Shown: in pieces, positions 31,968-43,035 of the stretch
Layout: every line of letters starts with the position of its first letter
How positions within the stretch are numbered: the first letter of the stretch is position 1
Source of the DNA: Acanthamoeba castellanii str. Neff
Lineage: Eukaryota > Discosea > Longamoebia > Acanthamoebidae
Reading direction: 5' to 3'
Length of the DNA stretch: 54,287 nucleotides
NCBI RefSeq assembly: GCF_000313135.1
Contig: NW_004457538.1
Location: forward strand, 158,688-212,974
Notes under the pieces: model-generated
The model's input: the letters and a program-made list of their open reading frames with translations, nothing else
Database searches by the model: none
Told to the model about the DNA's origin: nothing
Translations under genes and position numbers: made by a program

Positions 31968-34177
31968 ATGGAAAGGAAAATGCAAAGAGCAGACGAGATG
32001 GAGAGCGCGACTGCGGAGGTGAAGCCGTTGGTGTCGTACTCGGCAGTGCCTCGCCTGCACCAGCCCGACATCGCCACCATCCACCGCGACTACTTGCGAA
32101 AGTATTTTTTAATTACCAAATTCATGTGAAATGAAACTGCCATTATTATTTACATACAGTCTTTTAGAACTTCGTTATTTATATTATGACTGCTAACACC
32201 TAAATATGAAATAAATATTAATGTCTGATTGTGTTGATTATTTAAATAAGTAAGTTCTCATCTCAAAAAATATATCAATAATATAGAAACAAGCCGGTGG
32301 TGGTGACGGGGTGGATGGACGGCTGGCCCGTGCGCGATAAGTGGACCCTGCCCTACCTCAAGGAACGCCTCGGCGACACCGAGGTGCCAACGCCACACAC
32401 ACGCCGCACACGCACACGCACGCCACCACCGCACACGCACGCCGCACACGCACGCCGCACACACCGCAGCATCGCTGATCGGCGAGAGCGAATGTGTGTG
32501 TGCAGGTGGAGGTGCGGCACAAGACCAACACGGCGGCCTACCGCCAGGGCACCACCTACTTCACCAAGAAGATCAAGGTACACCGCACACGCACTCACCG
32601 CACTCACCGCACACGACACACGACACATGCATGCCGCACACGCGGGTTGCTGAGGCGTGTGTGCGGTGCGGCGTGTGTGCGGTGCAGTTCTCGGACTACG
32701 TGGCGGAGGTGGAGAAGGGCAGCAAGCGGGCGCGGGACCAGTACCTCGCGGTGCAGAACATCAACCGCGCGCTGCCCCAGATCGCCGACGACTTCGTCAT
32801 GCCCGAATTCGTGCCCAAGCTCCACCGGTACACACCACCGCACACACACCACCGCACGACACACGCACTCACACATTCACCTAACCCCGCGTGTGCGGTG
32901 GTGTGTGCGGTGGTGTGTGTGCGGCGTGTGGCAGAGGTCCGTTCCTGTGGATCGCGCCGGTGGGGCACTACGAGTACCTCCACATCGACCCCGACGACAA
33001 CTTCCTCCTCATCCTCTCCGGCTCCAAGACCATCCGCCTCTTCGCCCCAGGCACTTCTTTCTCTCTCTTTCTTTTTCTTTCTTTTTCTTTCTTTCTCTTT
33101 CAACTGACACCGCACACGCACGACCGCACACGCACGACCGCACGCGCGCGCCGCACGCGCACGACCGCACACGCGGGGAAGCAGATCAGTTGGAGAAGGT
33201 GTACCCGAATCCGTTGGGGTCGGCGGGCATTTCGCTGCAGACGCAGATGGACCTCTCGGAGTACTTTGGGCACGAGCACGAGCCCGAGGCCGTGGCGGCC
33301 TTCGCCCGGCGCTTCCCCAAGTTCCGCGACGTGGCGTGCCAGGAGTGCGTACTGAACGGCGGCGAGGTCCTGTTCCTCCCCTACGGCTACTGGCACCAGG
33401 TGCACGCACCAACCGCACACGCTCCACACACGGCACACGCTCGCCGCACACGCCGTACATGAGTTGACGCGCGTGTGGGGGGCGGGGGGTTGAAGGTGAC
33501 GACGACGGAGGTGACGATATCGGTCAACTGCTTCTGCGGGGACCCGACGGGCGAGTTCCTCCCCAAGCTCATGGCCGAGGGTCCCCTGTGGGACACCTTC
33601 AAGTACTACGTACATATCTATGCCGCACCACACACACACATGCACACACACATCACACACACACACACACACACAACACATCACCTCACGACACGCGCAC
33701 GACAGATGTTGAACGTGATCGAGCAAAACCGGCGGATGAGCACCAACCAGGCCTTCACGTTCTGCTCGCGCCGCTACTCGCGCGACCAGTTCAAGGCCGC
33801 CCTCTGGTCCTTCCTCTGGGGCCGTAAGCTGACCCCCTCCCATTCTCGCGCCCTAATCACTCCGTTAACCGTGTGTGTGTGCGCGCGCGTGCGGTTCCGC
33901 GCGTGTCGTGTGTGCAGGGTACAAGGAGGAGTTGACGGAGGAGCTGCTGGACCAGATGATCGGCACCATCACCGCGTACTGCGACCAGAGGGACCGCGAG
34001 CAGTGGCCCTCGCCCGAGGCCTACGCGGCGGAGGCGGCCCGTGTCCAGCCCGTCGCCAAGCCGCCCCGCATCAAGATCCGCGGCAAGAACTGGCGCGGCG
34101 GCGACGCCACCGCCAACATCAACGCCGACGACATCTCCAAAGAGACCATCATCTCTTCTTCTGCTTCTTCTTCATGA
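31968..34177 (+). CDS. JmjC (cupin-8) 2-oxoglutarate/Fe(II) hydroxylase
   Basis: About eight exons from ATG 31968 (MERKMQRADEMESATAEV; in-frame ATGs at 31980 and 31998 are alternatives) to TGA 34175-34177, about 415 residues. The first intron joins RDYLRK to NKPVVVTGWMDGWPV, the usual JmjC entry. The iron ligands are visible: HxD in YEYLHIDPDDNF and the distal His in LPYGYWHQV. The 2-oxoglutarate lysine fits SGSKTIRLFAPG. This places it with the FIH/TYW5/HSPBAP1/JMJD5-like small hydroxylases, which modify protein or tRNA. The substrate cannot be told. The tail IKIRGKNWRGGDATAN is basic. Convergent with the CH-PH-PH gene, 93 bases apart. Confidence 0.88.
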
Positions 34178-34270
34178 ACCACACCCAACCAGTTGATGGT
34201 GATGCGACGCAAAAACATTGTTTTCCAGAGACGTGTGTCGTGCGTGTCGTGTGCGTGACGTGTGTGTTTT

Positions 34271-37200
34271 TCACGGTTTGCTCTTCTCCTTGCCCTTGTC
34301 CTTGGCCGCCGCTGGCGCCTGCTCCGCCGCTGGCGCCTCCTCGGCCTTGCCGCCGCCACCACCTTGCCCGGCCTCGCCGTCGTTGGTGTTCCGACGCCCT
34401 CGGTTGTTGTTCTCCGCCGACGCCGACGATGACTCGGGTGGTGGCGACGAAGCTGCGGCGGCGGCGGCGATGGCGTCGATGGCCTGCTCGAGGTAGCGGC
34501 GCTGCTTGAGGAGGGCGTCCATCCAGGCGTGCATGTCTTCGTCGTCGGGGGCGGCCAGGAACAGCTTCTTCTTGGCCGTCGCCACCCGGAACGCGTGCTT
34601 CTGCGTCCGGTCCTCGTGTGCCGCGAACTCGCACTTGATCAGCGGCACACGCAGCTTGGGCTTCGCACCCTATTACCCCCCCCCATTAACCACACACAGC
34701 CGCACACGCGCGTGCGCACACGACACGCGGTCAGCACTCGCGGAAAAGAAAACAAGAACAAAAAAACATGAGAACGAAGGTGAGCGACGACGTTACCTTG
34801 GCCTCGCATCGTTCGATGAAGCCGTCCTTGACGATGACGTAGGCCTTCTTCCACTTGCGGCCGCCGATGATCGAGCCCAGCCCCTTGCCCGGCAGCATCA
34901 TCAGCTCGCCCTCCTTAGCCTGCGTTGTGCCGCACACGACACGACACACGACACACGACACGCACCACACGCACGACACCGCACGCGTTCACGATGCCAG
35001 GTCAGCACCACGTCGAGAGGAGGAGGAAGGGAGGAGGGGGAGGTCGATCGCGTACGGCCGAGGCGATGTGGGACCAGGTCGAGGCCGACCCGCGCCGCGA
35101 ATCCGAGCCCGCCGCCGATCGGTCCACCAGCCGCTGGTGGGCGTGCTTGGCCTGCGCCCCCTGGTAACGACCGCCAGTCAGGTGGGGCCGGGTGGAACGA
35201 CAGAGCCCGGCGAGAGGGGGCGTAGGGGGGGAAGGGGAGGGGAAAGGGGGTGTATGGTGCCTTGAGGGCGTCGAGCCAGAGTTCGTATTCGCCGCGGCTG
35301 CTGGCGTAGACCTGATAGGTACCGTCGGCGTGGTCCGTTATCTCGATCCCGTTGGCCTTGTCCGTGAACGGCGCCACCTGGTGGTCGAACACCACCGCCA
35401 CCGCCGAACAACAACGATGAGCCACACGCGCGATACCGCACGCACCACCGCACGCACGGCACACGACACACACGACTCGAGTGGGGGGGGGCTGGTACGG
35501 CGGAGACGAGTTCGAGGGAGAGGATGCCCTGCGGTGAGAGTTGGTTCTTCTCCGTGCGCTTGTCCCCGTAGTAGACCAGATGCGGCCCATTCAACACAAA
35601 CCACTTCCGCACCCACCGCTCTGCGCATTTGAATCAACGGGTCAGCCCACCACCGCACACACCGCACACTCACCGCACTCGCTCACCGCACACACACCGC
35701 ACACGACGCAACACGCACCTCCGTCGCGCTTGAAGAGGAAGCCCTCCATCATTTGGCACTCGCTGTCGCTCTCGTCAGCCGGCTTGGCGGCGGCTTGGCC
35801 GGCCGGCGGGGGGGCTTGGCCGCCGTTGGACGACGCCTCGGCCTCCGCGGCCGCCTTGAGCCGCTTCTTTTCAATCAGCTTCCGCTTCCACTCCGGCATC
35901 TCGACGTCGCCCTCGCTCGTCGCCGACGCCTGCGTTGCATGAACAAGGGTGAGCGCGTGTGCGGTGTGTGCGGTGCAGCGTGTGCGGTGAGCGAGTGCGG
36001 TGGAGGGAGCGGGCGTACTCGGTTGAGTGTGGTGGGGGACTTTTCGAGGGGCGGCGGGGCGGTGCCCTTGCGGGCGCGGTTGGGGGCGCTCGAGGCGACT
36101 GCCCTCGCCGCCACCGGCGACCCACTCATCGTCGCTCCGCGCTTTCGCGGCGAGGAGGCCGACACTGTGGGTCAACGATCAGTTACACAACACGACACAT
36201 GGCACACGACACACAACACACGACGACACGACACACGACACACGACGACACGACGACACGACGACACGACATACGACACACGACACACGACACATGACAC
36301 ATGACACATGACACATGACACATGACACACGACACACGACACATGGGGCGAGGCTGTACGCTGGTCGGGATCTCCGTCCATACAAAAGACGGTGTTGTCC
36401 TGATTTCCCTTCTTGTTCTCCACCGCCTCCTGCGCCCATGTCAGCGCTTGTGAGTGTCGTGTGCGATGCGGCAGTGCGTCTTGTGCGTCGTGTGCGTAGC
36501 GTGTGTAGCGTGTGCGTCGTGTGTGTAGCGTGTGTAGCGTGTGTAGCGTGTGTCGTGTGTGTTTCGTGTGTGCGCTCTGGTTACCTTGACTGAGATCTTG
36601 TCGCCCGCTCGCACGCCGCGCGTGGGCGGTCGTCGTCCAGCCGCCGCTCCGGCTCGCTTGGGCGATGCCTGCCAGCAGCCAGTCAGCCACGTCAGCAGCA
36701 GGCGGCGGGCGCGAAGAAAGACTTCAAAAAAGAAAGGGCCGCGCGTACGAGTCGTGGGCGGGACGAGGCCAGTGCGGCCAGCACCTGCGCCGGTTCGGCC
36801 ACATTGCCGGACGCGTTGATCGTCGGCTCGGCTAAAATCACGCACGACGACGTATCGGCCTACGGAAGACAAGACCGCACGCACACGCACACGCACACGC
36901 ACACGCACACGCACACGCACACGCACACGCACACGCACACGCACAACTCGCTCTCATCAGGTTTTGCCCCTTCTTGGCACGGCGCACGTGTGGACACGAC
37001 ACGTACGGCTTCGTTGTGGCCGTTTTCGTTGACGACCAGCGAGTGAAATTTGAGGAGATAGGTCAGCACGTCCGCCCCATCGCTGTCTGCCACGTCCTCG
37101 CTCGACAGATACGACGGAACCCCTGTGGGCACCACGCGACCAGAATGAGCGTGTGCGCGTGCGCGTGCGCGTGTGCGGTGGTGCGTGTGTGCGTGTGCGG

Positions 37201-38139
37201 TGGACACGCACCGAGCTCCTTCTCGGCGGTGGCGAAGGCCAGCTTGAGGTTGGCGTCGGCGTTGTCGGGCTGCAGGGAGGCAAAGTCGAACGCGTCGGGC
37301 TTGAAGCGGTGGACCAGCGCACAGAAGGCCATCCCGTCCCGCCAGCTCGCCTGGAAGTCCTCGATCGCCACCCCTGCGCCAACCAATCCACGCGATCAGC
37401 CCCGATCCGATCCACCAATCGCCGAGCAGGCAGCCAATCACGATGACGATGATTGGGTGGCCGTACCGGCGTAGGCCTCGGTCTGCTTGCGGCACCAGTC
37501 GAGCAGGTGGGCCTCTCCTACGCTGGGCCGAGCGTCCTCCTTTTCCTTGGCCTTTTCTTTGTGTTCCTCCTCTTTCTCTTTCTCCTTCTCCACCTCCTTC
37601 TCCTTGCCCACAGCTTCGCTGTTCCCTCTTTCTTTCTCCTTCTCCTTCTCTTTCGCTTTCGCTTTCGCTTTCGCGTTTTCCTTCGTCTTCCTTTCTTTCT
37701 CCTTCTTCTCCTTGTTGGTCTCCTTCGTCTTCTTCTTGTTGTTGGCGGCAGCGGCGGTGCCTTGGTCGTCATCGTTGGCTGATCGGGCCAGTCCCTTGTT
37801 GACATTGTTGCTGCTGTTGTCGGTGCCGGTGCCGCTGCTGTTGCCGTGGTGCGCGTCGACGATCTCCATCGAGGCCGCCTCGTTGCCGTCCGTGCGGATG
37901 TTGTCACGCCGGAGGATCATCAAAAGGCTTCGCCTCTTGTTCGTCGGGCTCTTGTTGGGCGTCGTGGAGGTGGTGGCCGAAGGCGGCTTCTCCTTGCCTC
38001 CGTCTTTCTTATCGACCGCGGGTGGTTGTGCCGCAGATGCTGGTGGCGGGCCGATTACCGAACCCTTCCTCCGCTTGGCGTTCTTCGTCTTCTTGTCCTT
38101 GGCTTCGGGGCTGCTGCTCTTCGCCTCTGTCTCCATCAT
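34271..38139 (-). CDS. Calponin-homology plus tandem PH domain adaptor
   Basis: Starts at ATG 38139 (MMETEAKSSSPE; the next Met 38136 is equivalent) and ends at TGA 34271-34273. Residues ~1-210 are low complexity: Lys/Glu repeats (KEKEKEKER) with Ser/Asn. A single CH domain follows (LLDWCRKQTEAYAG, SWRDGMAFCALVHRFKPD, NLKLAFATAEKELG, VPSYLSSEDVADSD), of the MICAL/spectrin type. A linker leads to PH domain 1 (MEGFLFKRDGG, RWVRKWFVLNGPHLVYYGD, YQVYASSRGEYELWLDALKA) and PH domain 2 (EGELMMLPGKG, RKWKKAYVIVKDGFIERCE, DEDMHAWMDALLKQRRYL). About a dozen exons. It would link actin or Rab-type partners to phosphoinositide membranes (inference from the domains). Confidence 0.85.
36190..36350 (+). repeat. 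Mixed ACACG / CACATGA array in CH-PH-PH gene intron
   Basis: ACACG and CGACGACA units grade into ACACATGAC units. It fills the intron after the exon EAVENKKGNQDNTV. Confidence 0.85.
36876..36944 (+). repeat. (CACACG)n hexamer array
   Basis: About 11 units in a CH-PH-PH gene intron. Same hexamer as in COG3 intron 1. Confidence 0.95.
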
Positions 38140-38844
38140 CTCTTTCTTTCAATCTCTATCAACAATTCAATCACTCTTCTTCAATCAATCACCACATGTG
38201 GAAGAAGAAAGATCAGATGAAATCTCTTTCAATTTGCCTCGCCAGCATCGATTGATGGAAAGGGGGGGTACCTGATTGAAGAGGAAAAACAAAATAAAAA
38301 ATACAAGCAGGGCAGAGAAGCGGTTCAGACGAAGATGCTACGACGCAGCTGCTGACAGCAATAAAAAACAAACAATAATAGCGTAGTACAATACGACCGA
38401 AGCAGATGGCCAGTGCTGTTTTGGAGTGGGTGTGTGCTTAGATGTGTGTGTGCTGCTGGGCCGTCACCACCCCAATGTCCTCTCGTTACACATCAAAATA
38501 GATGAAATTCTGGCTGCTTTAGGGCCAGCCCTGCAGGCCCAAAACAGTAAGTGACACAAGGGACACCAAACAAAAAACTCCAAAAAGCCAAAAAAAACTC
38601 CAAAACACTTTGTCTCCCCTTAATTCCATCGGAACTGCTGCTCTCTCTGATGAGGCAAGAAAACGAGAAGACGAAGAAGAAGACGACGAAGACGAAGCAG
38701 ATGAAAGAGAAGAGGGGGAAGACGTCCCGTTCCGGCATGTGCGGAATGTAGAGGCGCGTATGTGGTGGTGCGAGGGTCCTATGCTTGAATATATAAAAAA
38801 AAATGTGTGTGATTTGTACACTGTGTGCTGGTTAGGGTTGGCGG
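38140..38844. other. Long intergenic stretch, no confident gene
   Basis: Between the CH-PH-PH start and the LPCAT-like stop. It should hold the CH-PH-PH promoter and the LPCAT 3' end. A forward open stretch 38610-38864 encodes an acidic peptide (SDEARKREDEEEDDEDEADE, then WWCEGPMLEYIKKN) that could be an exon. I found no partner exons. Confidence 0.45.
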
Positions 38845-41800
38845 TTAGCTCGTGCCGTTGGTAGCCAGCTCCGTGTCCGATGCTATCCTCTGTTTGTTCT
38901 TCCTCTTCTTCGTCTTCGGCTTCTTCGTTTGCTTCTCGTCCAGCTTCTTCCCCTTCTTTTGCTTCTTCGCCTTCTTCTTCTTCTTGTCCGACTTCTTCGG
39001 TGCCTTCTGCAGCGTTTGGAGTTCTTCTTCTTCTTCTTCGCTGCCGCTCCCACTGCGGCTGCTGCTGGGGGTGGAGGTCGTGCGCTCGCCGTTGGTGCGG
39101 TCCACCTCGTCGTCCGAACTCAAGTCTGACGAACTCGAGCCGCTCTCGATTTGGATCTCCCTCAGGCCGTAGTCGTCGTTGTTGACACCATCATCATCGT
39201 CATCATCGTCGTCCTTAACGTCGGCCTTCTGCTTGCCCTTGCTCTTCTTCTTCTGGTCCTCCTCCTCCTCCCCTGCGAGCCCTGCCGTCGCTGCAGCGCT
39301 CCCTCGCCGCCTCGCCGCCGCCGCCATCTGGTCTGTGGTCAAAAGCAGATGGATGTATTCGGGGTTGTCCTTCGCCCACGCCTCGAACTCGTCTGTGTTT
39401 TGTCAACCGCACACGCACACGCACGCACCACCGCACACACGTGAAGCGGATTTTGAGTATTATCGAAAGGGGGCAGTGGCTCTATCGTCGTCGTCTCCAA
39501 TCGCCATCGGCGGGCTGGGTGGTGTACCGAAGGTCATGGTGTCGGGGGTCTTGAGGTCGCCCACCTTCGACAAGATGCCGTCGATCTGTTCGTCGGTGAG
39601 GCACTCGAAGAGGCCCCTCAACGTCTCCCTGGCGACAGTTGTGAGCGCTCCGGGGGGCGGGGGCAAGGTGGGTTGATCGTGTGCCGTGGTACACAAAGAA
39701 GGCGGTGACCCGCTGGCGGGCAGACATACCTTGCGTGGCTCAGGGTGAAGTGGTCTCCTCCTTCGCCGGCAAAGAGCGCGAAGACGTCGGTCAGGGCGCG
39801 AGGCTTGAGGACCTTCCAGAGCGTTGCCATACCTGCGCACGCGCGATCGGAGAGAGAGAAGCAGCAACGAACGCGATCGTAAAGATAGATAGGTCAGCAA
39901 CCACCCTCCACACCCGAGTGCGTGTGCCCGTGACGACATGGCAATGAATGTGTACCGGTGATGTACTCTCGAAAGTTGATGCGGCCGTCGCCGTCGATGT
40001 CCAGGAAGGCAAAGAGGCGCGACGTGATGTCGGCATCGGGCAGGTACAACACACTACGTACGAATGGATGTACGGCCGCGGGCACAGGCGTCAGCCAATC
40101 AGCCCGGCATGTCCCAAGACACAAAGACTACCGCGGGTACAGGGAAGGAAGGCGCCTACCTGCAGAACTCCTGGAAGGAGACCTCGCCCGAACGGTCTGT
40201 GTCCATCGCAATGAACTGTGTGTGCAAACCCGTCGTAACAAATTGTGAGACGACAACGACAACAGCGATGATCGAATCGTATGTGTGAGGTGGCGAGAGA
40301 CGGTAGTTATATAGATATTTGGACTTTCTATATAAAAGCAATATATTACCTTGTCGAGGCAGCGGGTGAGCGTGTTCTTGTTGAGCTCGAGTATCTCGAA
40401 ATGGTCGAGCAGCTTGCGCGTCTCCAAAAGCACCTGCATCCGGATCGACGATTGCGCCGAGAAGAGAGAAGAAGGTCAGCTTCGCGCTCGGTGGAAGTGG
40501 GAAGCTGATGATAGGATTAACGGCGGACCTTCTCGTGGGGATATCTTCTTCGCAGCGCGTGGTGCAACAGGATGACGTCCTCGTAGGAGTGTTCGGTCGC
40601 CTGAATCCCAGAAGTGGCCAACTCATCGGCCTGCGCCCGGGCAGCGGAGGTCAATCGAGAAGACGACGATGGCGCGGATTGCGTACGTGAGAAGAAGACA
40701 AAGCAGACGAAAGGCAATGGCTGCTATTCTCGTAGGTGCGTTAGGTCTCACGTACCATGGCTTGTCGCACATTTCGGGCGTAGAGCTTGGGGTCGTTCTG
40801 CTCCTCTTCGCTCGGATAGTAGACGGGCAGGTAGGTGACGTTCATCTTGTTGTGAAACTGTGACGTAGGGCAGCAACAGAAGCAGCAGGTACACAGAACA
40901 GCATGAGCACAACGACACGACACGACACGACACGACACGACACGACACGACACGACACGACACGACACGACACGACACGACACGACACGACACGACACGA
41001 CACGACACGACACGACACGACACGACCAACGACACGACCAACGACACGACACGACCAACGAGACGACACGACACGACACGACCAACGACACGACACGACC
41101 AACGACACACACGACACGACACGACCAACGACACGACACGCGCACATGGCGGTACCTGGCACAGAGTTCGCACGAGGAGCGAGAACTTCTTGGTGCCGGG
41201 AGCCGGGGACACATCGTGGTGCTTGTAGGGAAGCGTCACGGCCACCGGCTGAATTGGAACACCTTCGCCCGTTGGTAAAGTAGGAGGAAAGCGAAAGCGA
41301 AAGAGAAAGAGGTCGCGTTAGTTCTGTGGCAGTGGTGCGCGCGGGTGGTGAGAATGATACCAGGGTTGAAGGCGCCCAGCTTGAAGGAGATGAAACCCTG
41401 CGCCGACGAGTTGCCGCCCTCGGCAAAGAGGAACAGCGGAGGCCACACGCCTTTGTCGGTCCTGCTCGCTTTCCTCCTCTTCTTTCCCTTCTTCTTCTTC
41501 TTCTTCTTGCCGCCGTCGTGGTCGACGCCGTTCTCTTCCTCCCTCGGTGTTCCGTCGGGCGAAATGTCGACATGCTGTTCCTGCTCCTCTTCTTCGTCGC
41601 CCATCAGCCCATTGTCGTCCTGCGGGCTGGCCTTGGATTTCTGCTTTCGCTGCTGCTGCTTGGCCGCCTTCTTCGCCCGCTTGTTGCTCGCGCGCTCTTC
41701 GTATCGCTGCCGCTGCAGGTCGTCGGCGTCGGCGTCCTTCTTGCTGCGCTGCTTCAGCCTCTCGTAGCGCGTCGACACTCGCTCGTAGATTTCCTCGGCC

Positions 41801-42807
41801 GCCTCCTTTCGCGATTCAGGCGAGCTGCGCTTCACAAAGATCGTTTGAATCGCCTACACGCACGCGGTTCAGCACATAGTCAAACGTGCGTGTGCGCGTG
41901 TGTGTGTGTGTGCGTGTGTGTGGTCGGGCGTGTGCGGTCGGGCGTGAGCGATACCTTGGCGTAGGTGCCGTAGAGAGGCACTTTCTTGACGTCTTCCTTT
42001 CCCACAACGCTGGGCACATACACGTGCAGCAACCTGGCGGAGGTGGAGGTGAATTGAGCGCCCGGCCACTCGAGTGGAGCGGCGGCTTCGGCCGAAATGG
42101 AAACGGAGGGAGACGCGTGCGTACCATAGGTGCTCGAACCAGGAGGGGTGGTTGGAGATGACGATCGGGGCCTCGGCGGAGGCCTCGCCCTTGGTCTTGA
42201 CCCACTGGTACCCGAGCAGGAAGAGCAGCACGCGCGAGCCGTACTTCACGGTCGGGTAGAGCACGCCCTTGCGCCAGGATGTGAGTGGCTTCTCCTTCAG
42301 CTTCTCATCCGACAGGCCTGCACGACACACACCCACACGCACACGCACACGCACGACACACATGGTGAGTTGAGGACAAATGCAGAGCAGGGGTGTGAGT
42401 TGCGTACCGATGATGGAGAGACTGGTGAGGCCGTACAGGCCCAGCAACAAGGGACCCAGGCCCAAGCAGCGCAGAGGCAACACCGTGCAGCCACCCACCA
42501 CAAGCTGGTGGTGCCCAATCAAACGATTTACATCAAAGAATGCCGAAGGCGAAGACTACAGACACGTGGGACGTACTTTGACTTTTTCTAAGAGCGAAGT
42601 TTTAGTAGTGCGATTAACGAAGGGATTGTAATCCGAGATGTGCTTGAGGGCTTCCTCGCGCCTCTCACGCAGCATGGCAAACATGGCCTCGTCAATGTAA
42701 AGATCGCCAGCGTCCACATCTGGATCTACATCGGCTTCATTTCTAGATGCGCCGCCTTCCTGCTGCGCACTCGAAGACTGAGAAGATGAGGACGATCTGC
42801 TACTCAT
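38845..42807 (-). CDS. LPCAT/LPEAT-like acyltransferase with EF-hands
   Basis: ATG 42807 (MSSRSSSSSQSSSAQQ) to TAA 38845-38847, about 14 exons. Order: acidic N-terminus; membrane helix LPLRCLGLGPLLLGLYGLTS; PlsC acyltransferase; two EF-hands; Lys/Ser-rich acidic-basic tail. The PlsC motifs are SNHPSWFEHLW (H-x4-E instead of the usual H-x4-D, 42133-42153), AIQTIFVKR, LFAEGGNSSAQGFISFK (usually FPEGT) and VPIQPVAVTLPY. A Lys/Glu-rich insert of ~85 residues sits before the third motif. The EF-hand loops DTDRSGEVSFQE and DIDGDGRINFRE are canonical. Animal LPCAT1/2 and plant LPEAT2 share this layout; they re-acylate lysophospholipids at ER or lipid-droplet membranes, with calcium input. The altered motifs leave activity uncertain. 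Confidence 0.85.
40911..41140 (+). repeat. Longest ACACG pentamer array, with CACGACCAACGA variants
   Basis: About 230 bases: roughly 25 perfect units, then a stretch with five or six CACGACCAACGA-type interruptions. Located in one LPCAT-like gene intron. Confidence 0.95.
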
Positions 42808-43035
42808 CCTCTTCTCTTTCTCTACTCCAGATGTGCCGCGTGTAGCAGGTTCAATCGCTGATTTTGAGATGTTTGCCGGCTCACGTTTTCGGCGCCAAAG
42901 TGGGCTAAAATCGCCGACTCGCCAGATCACCCCAACGGTCGTATTGAGGCCACCAAGTTCTGGAAGGGCACGTGGTGTGGCCAATGTCCGGTCGTGTGTA
43001 TGCTTCATCAACATCATCAACAACGAACAAGGCGC
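42808..43035. promoter_or_regulatory. Promoter region of the LPCAT-like gene
   Basis: 228 bases between the LPCAT-like start and the NOP9 stop. It contains TTTTCGGCGCCAAAG near 42885-42900, which carries an E2F-like core (TTTSGCGC/GGCGCCAAA). Otherwise no motif. Confidence 0.4.

Noticed and set aside
37518..37907. Arg-rich reverse frame over the Lys/Glu-rich start of the CH-PH-PH gene
   Set aside because: Shadow of the KEKEKE repeat in another frame; the MMETEAKSS frame connects to the CH domain.
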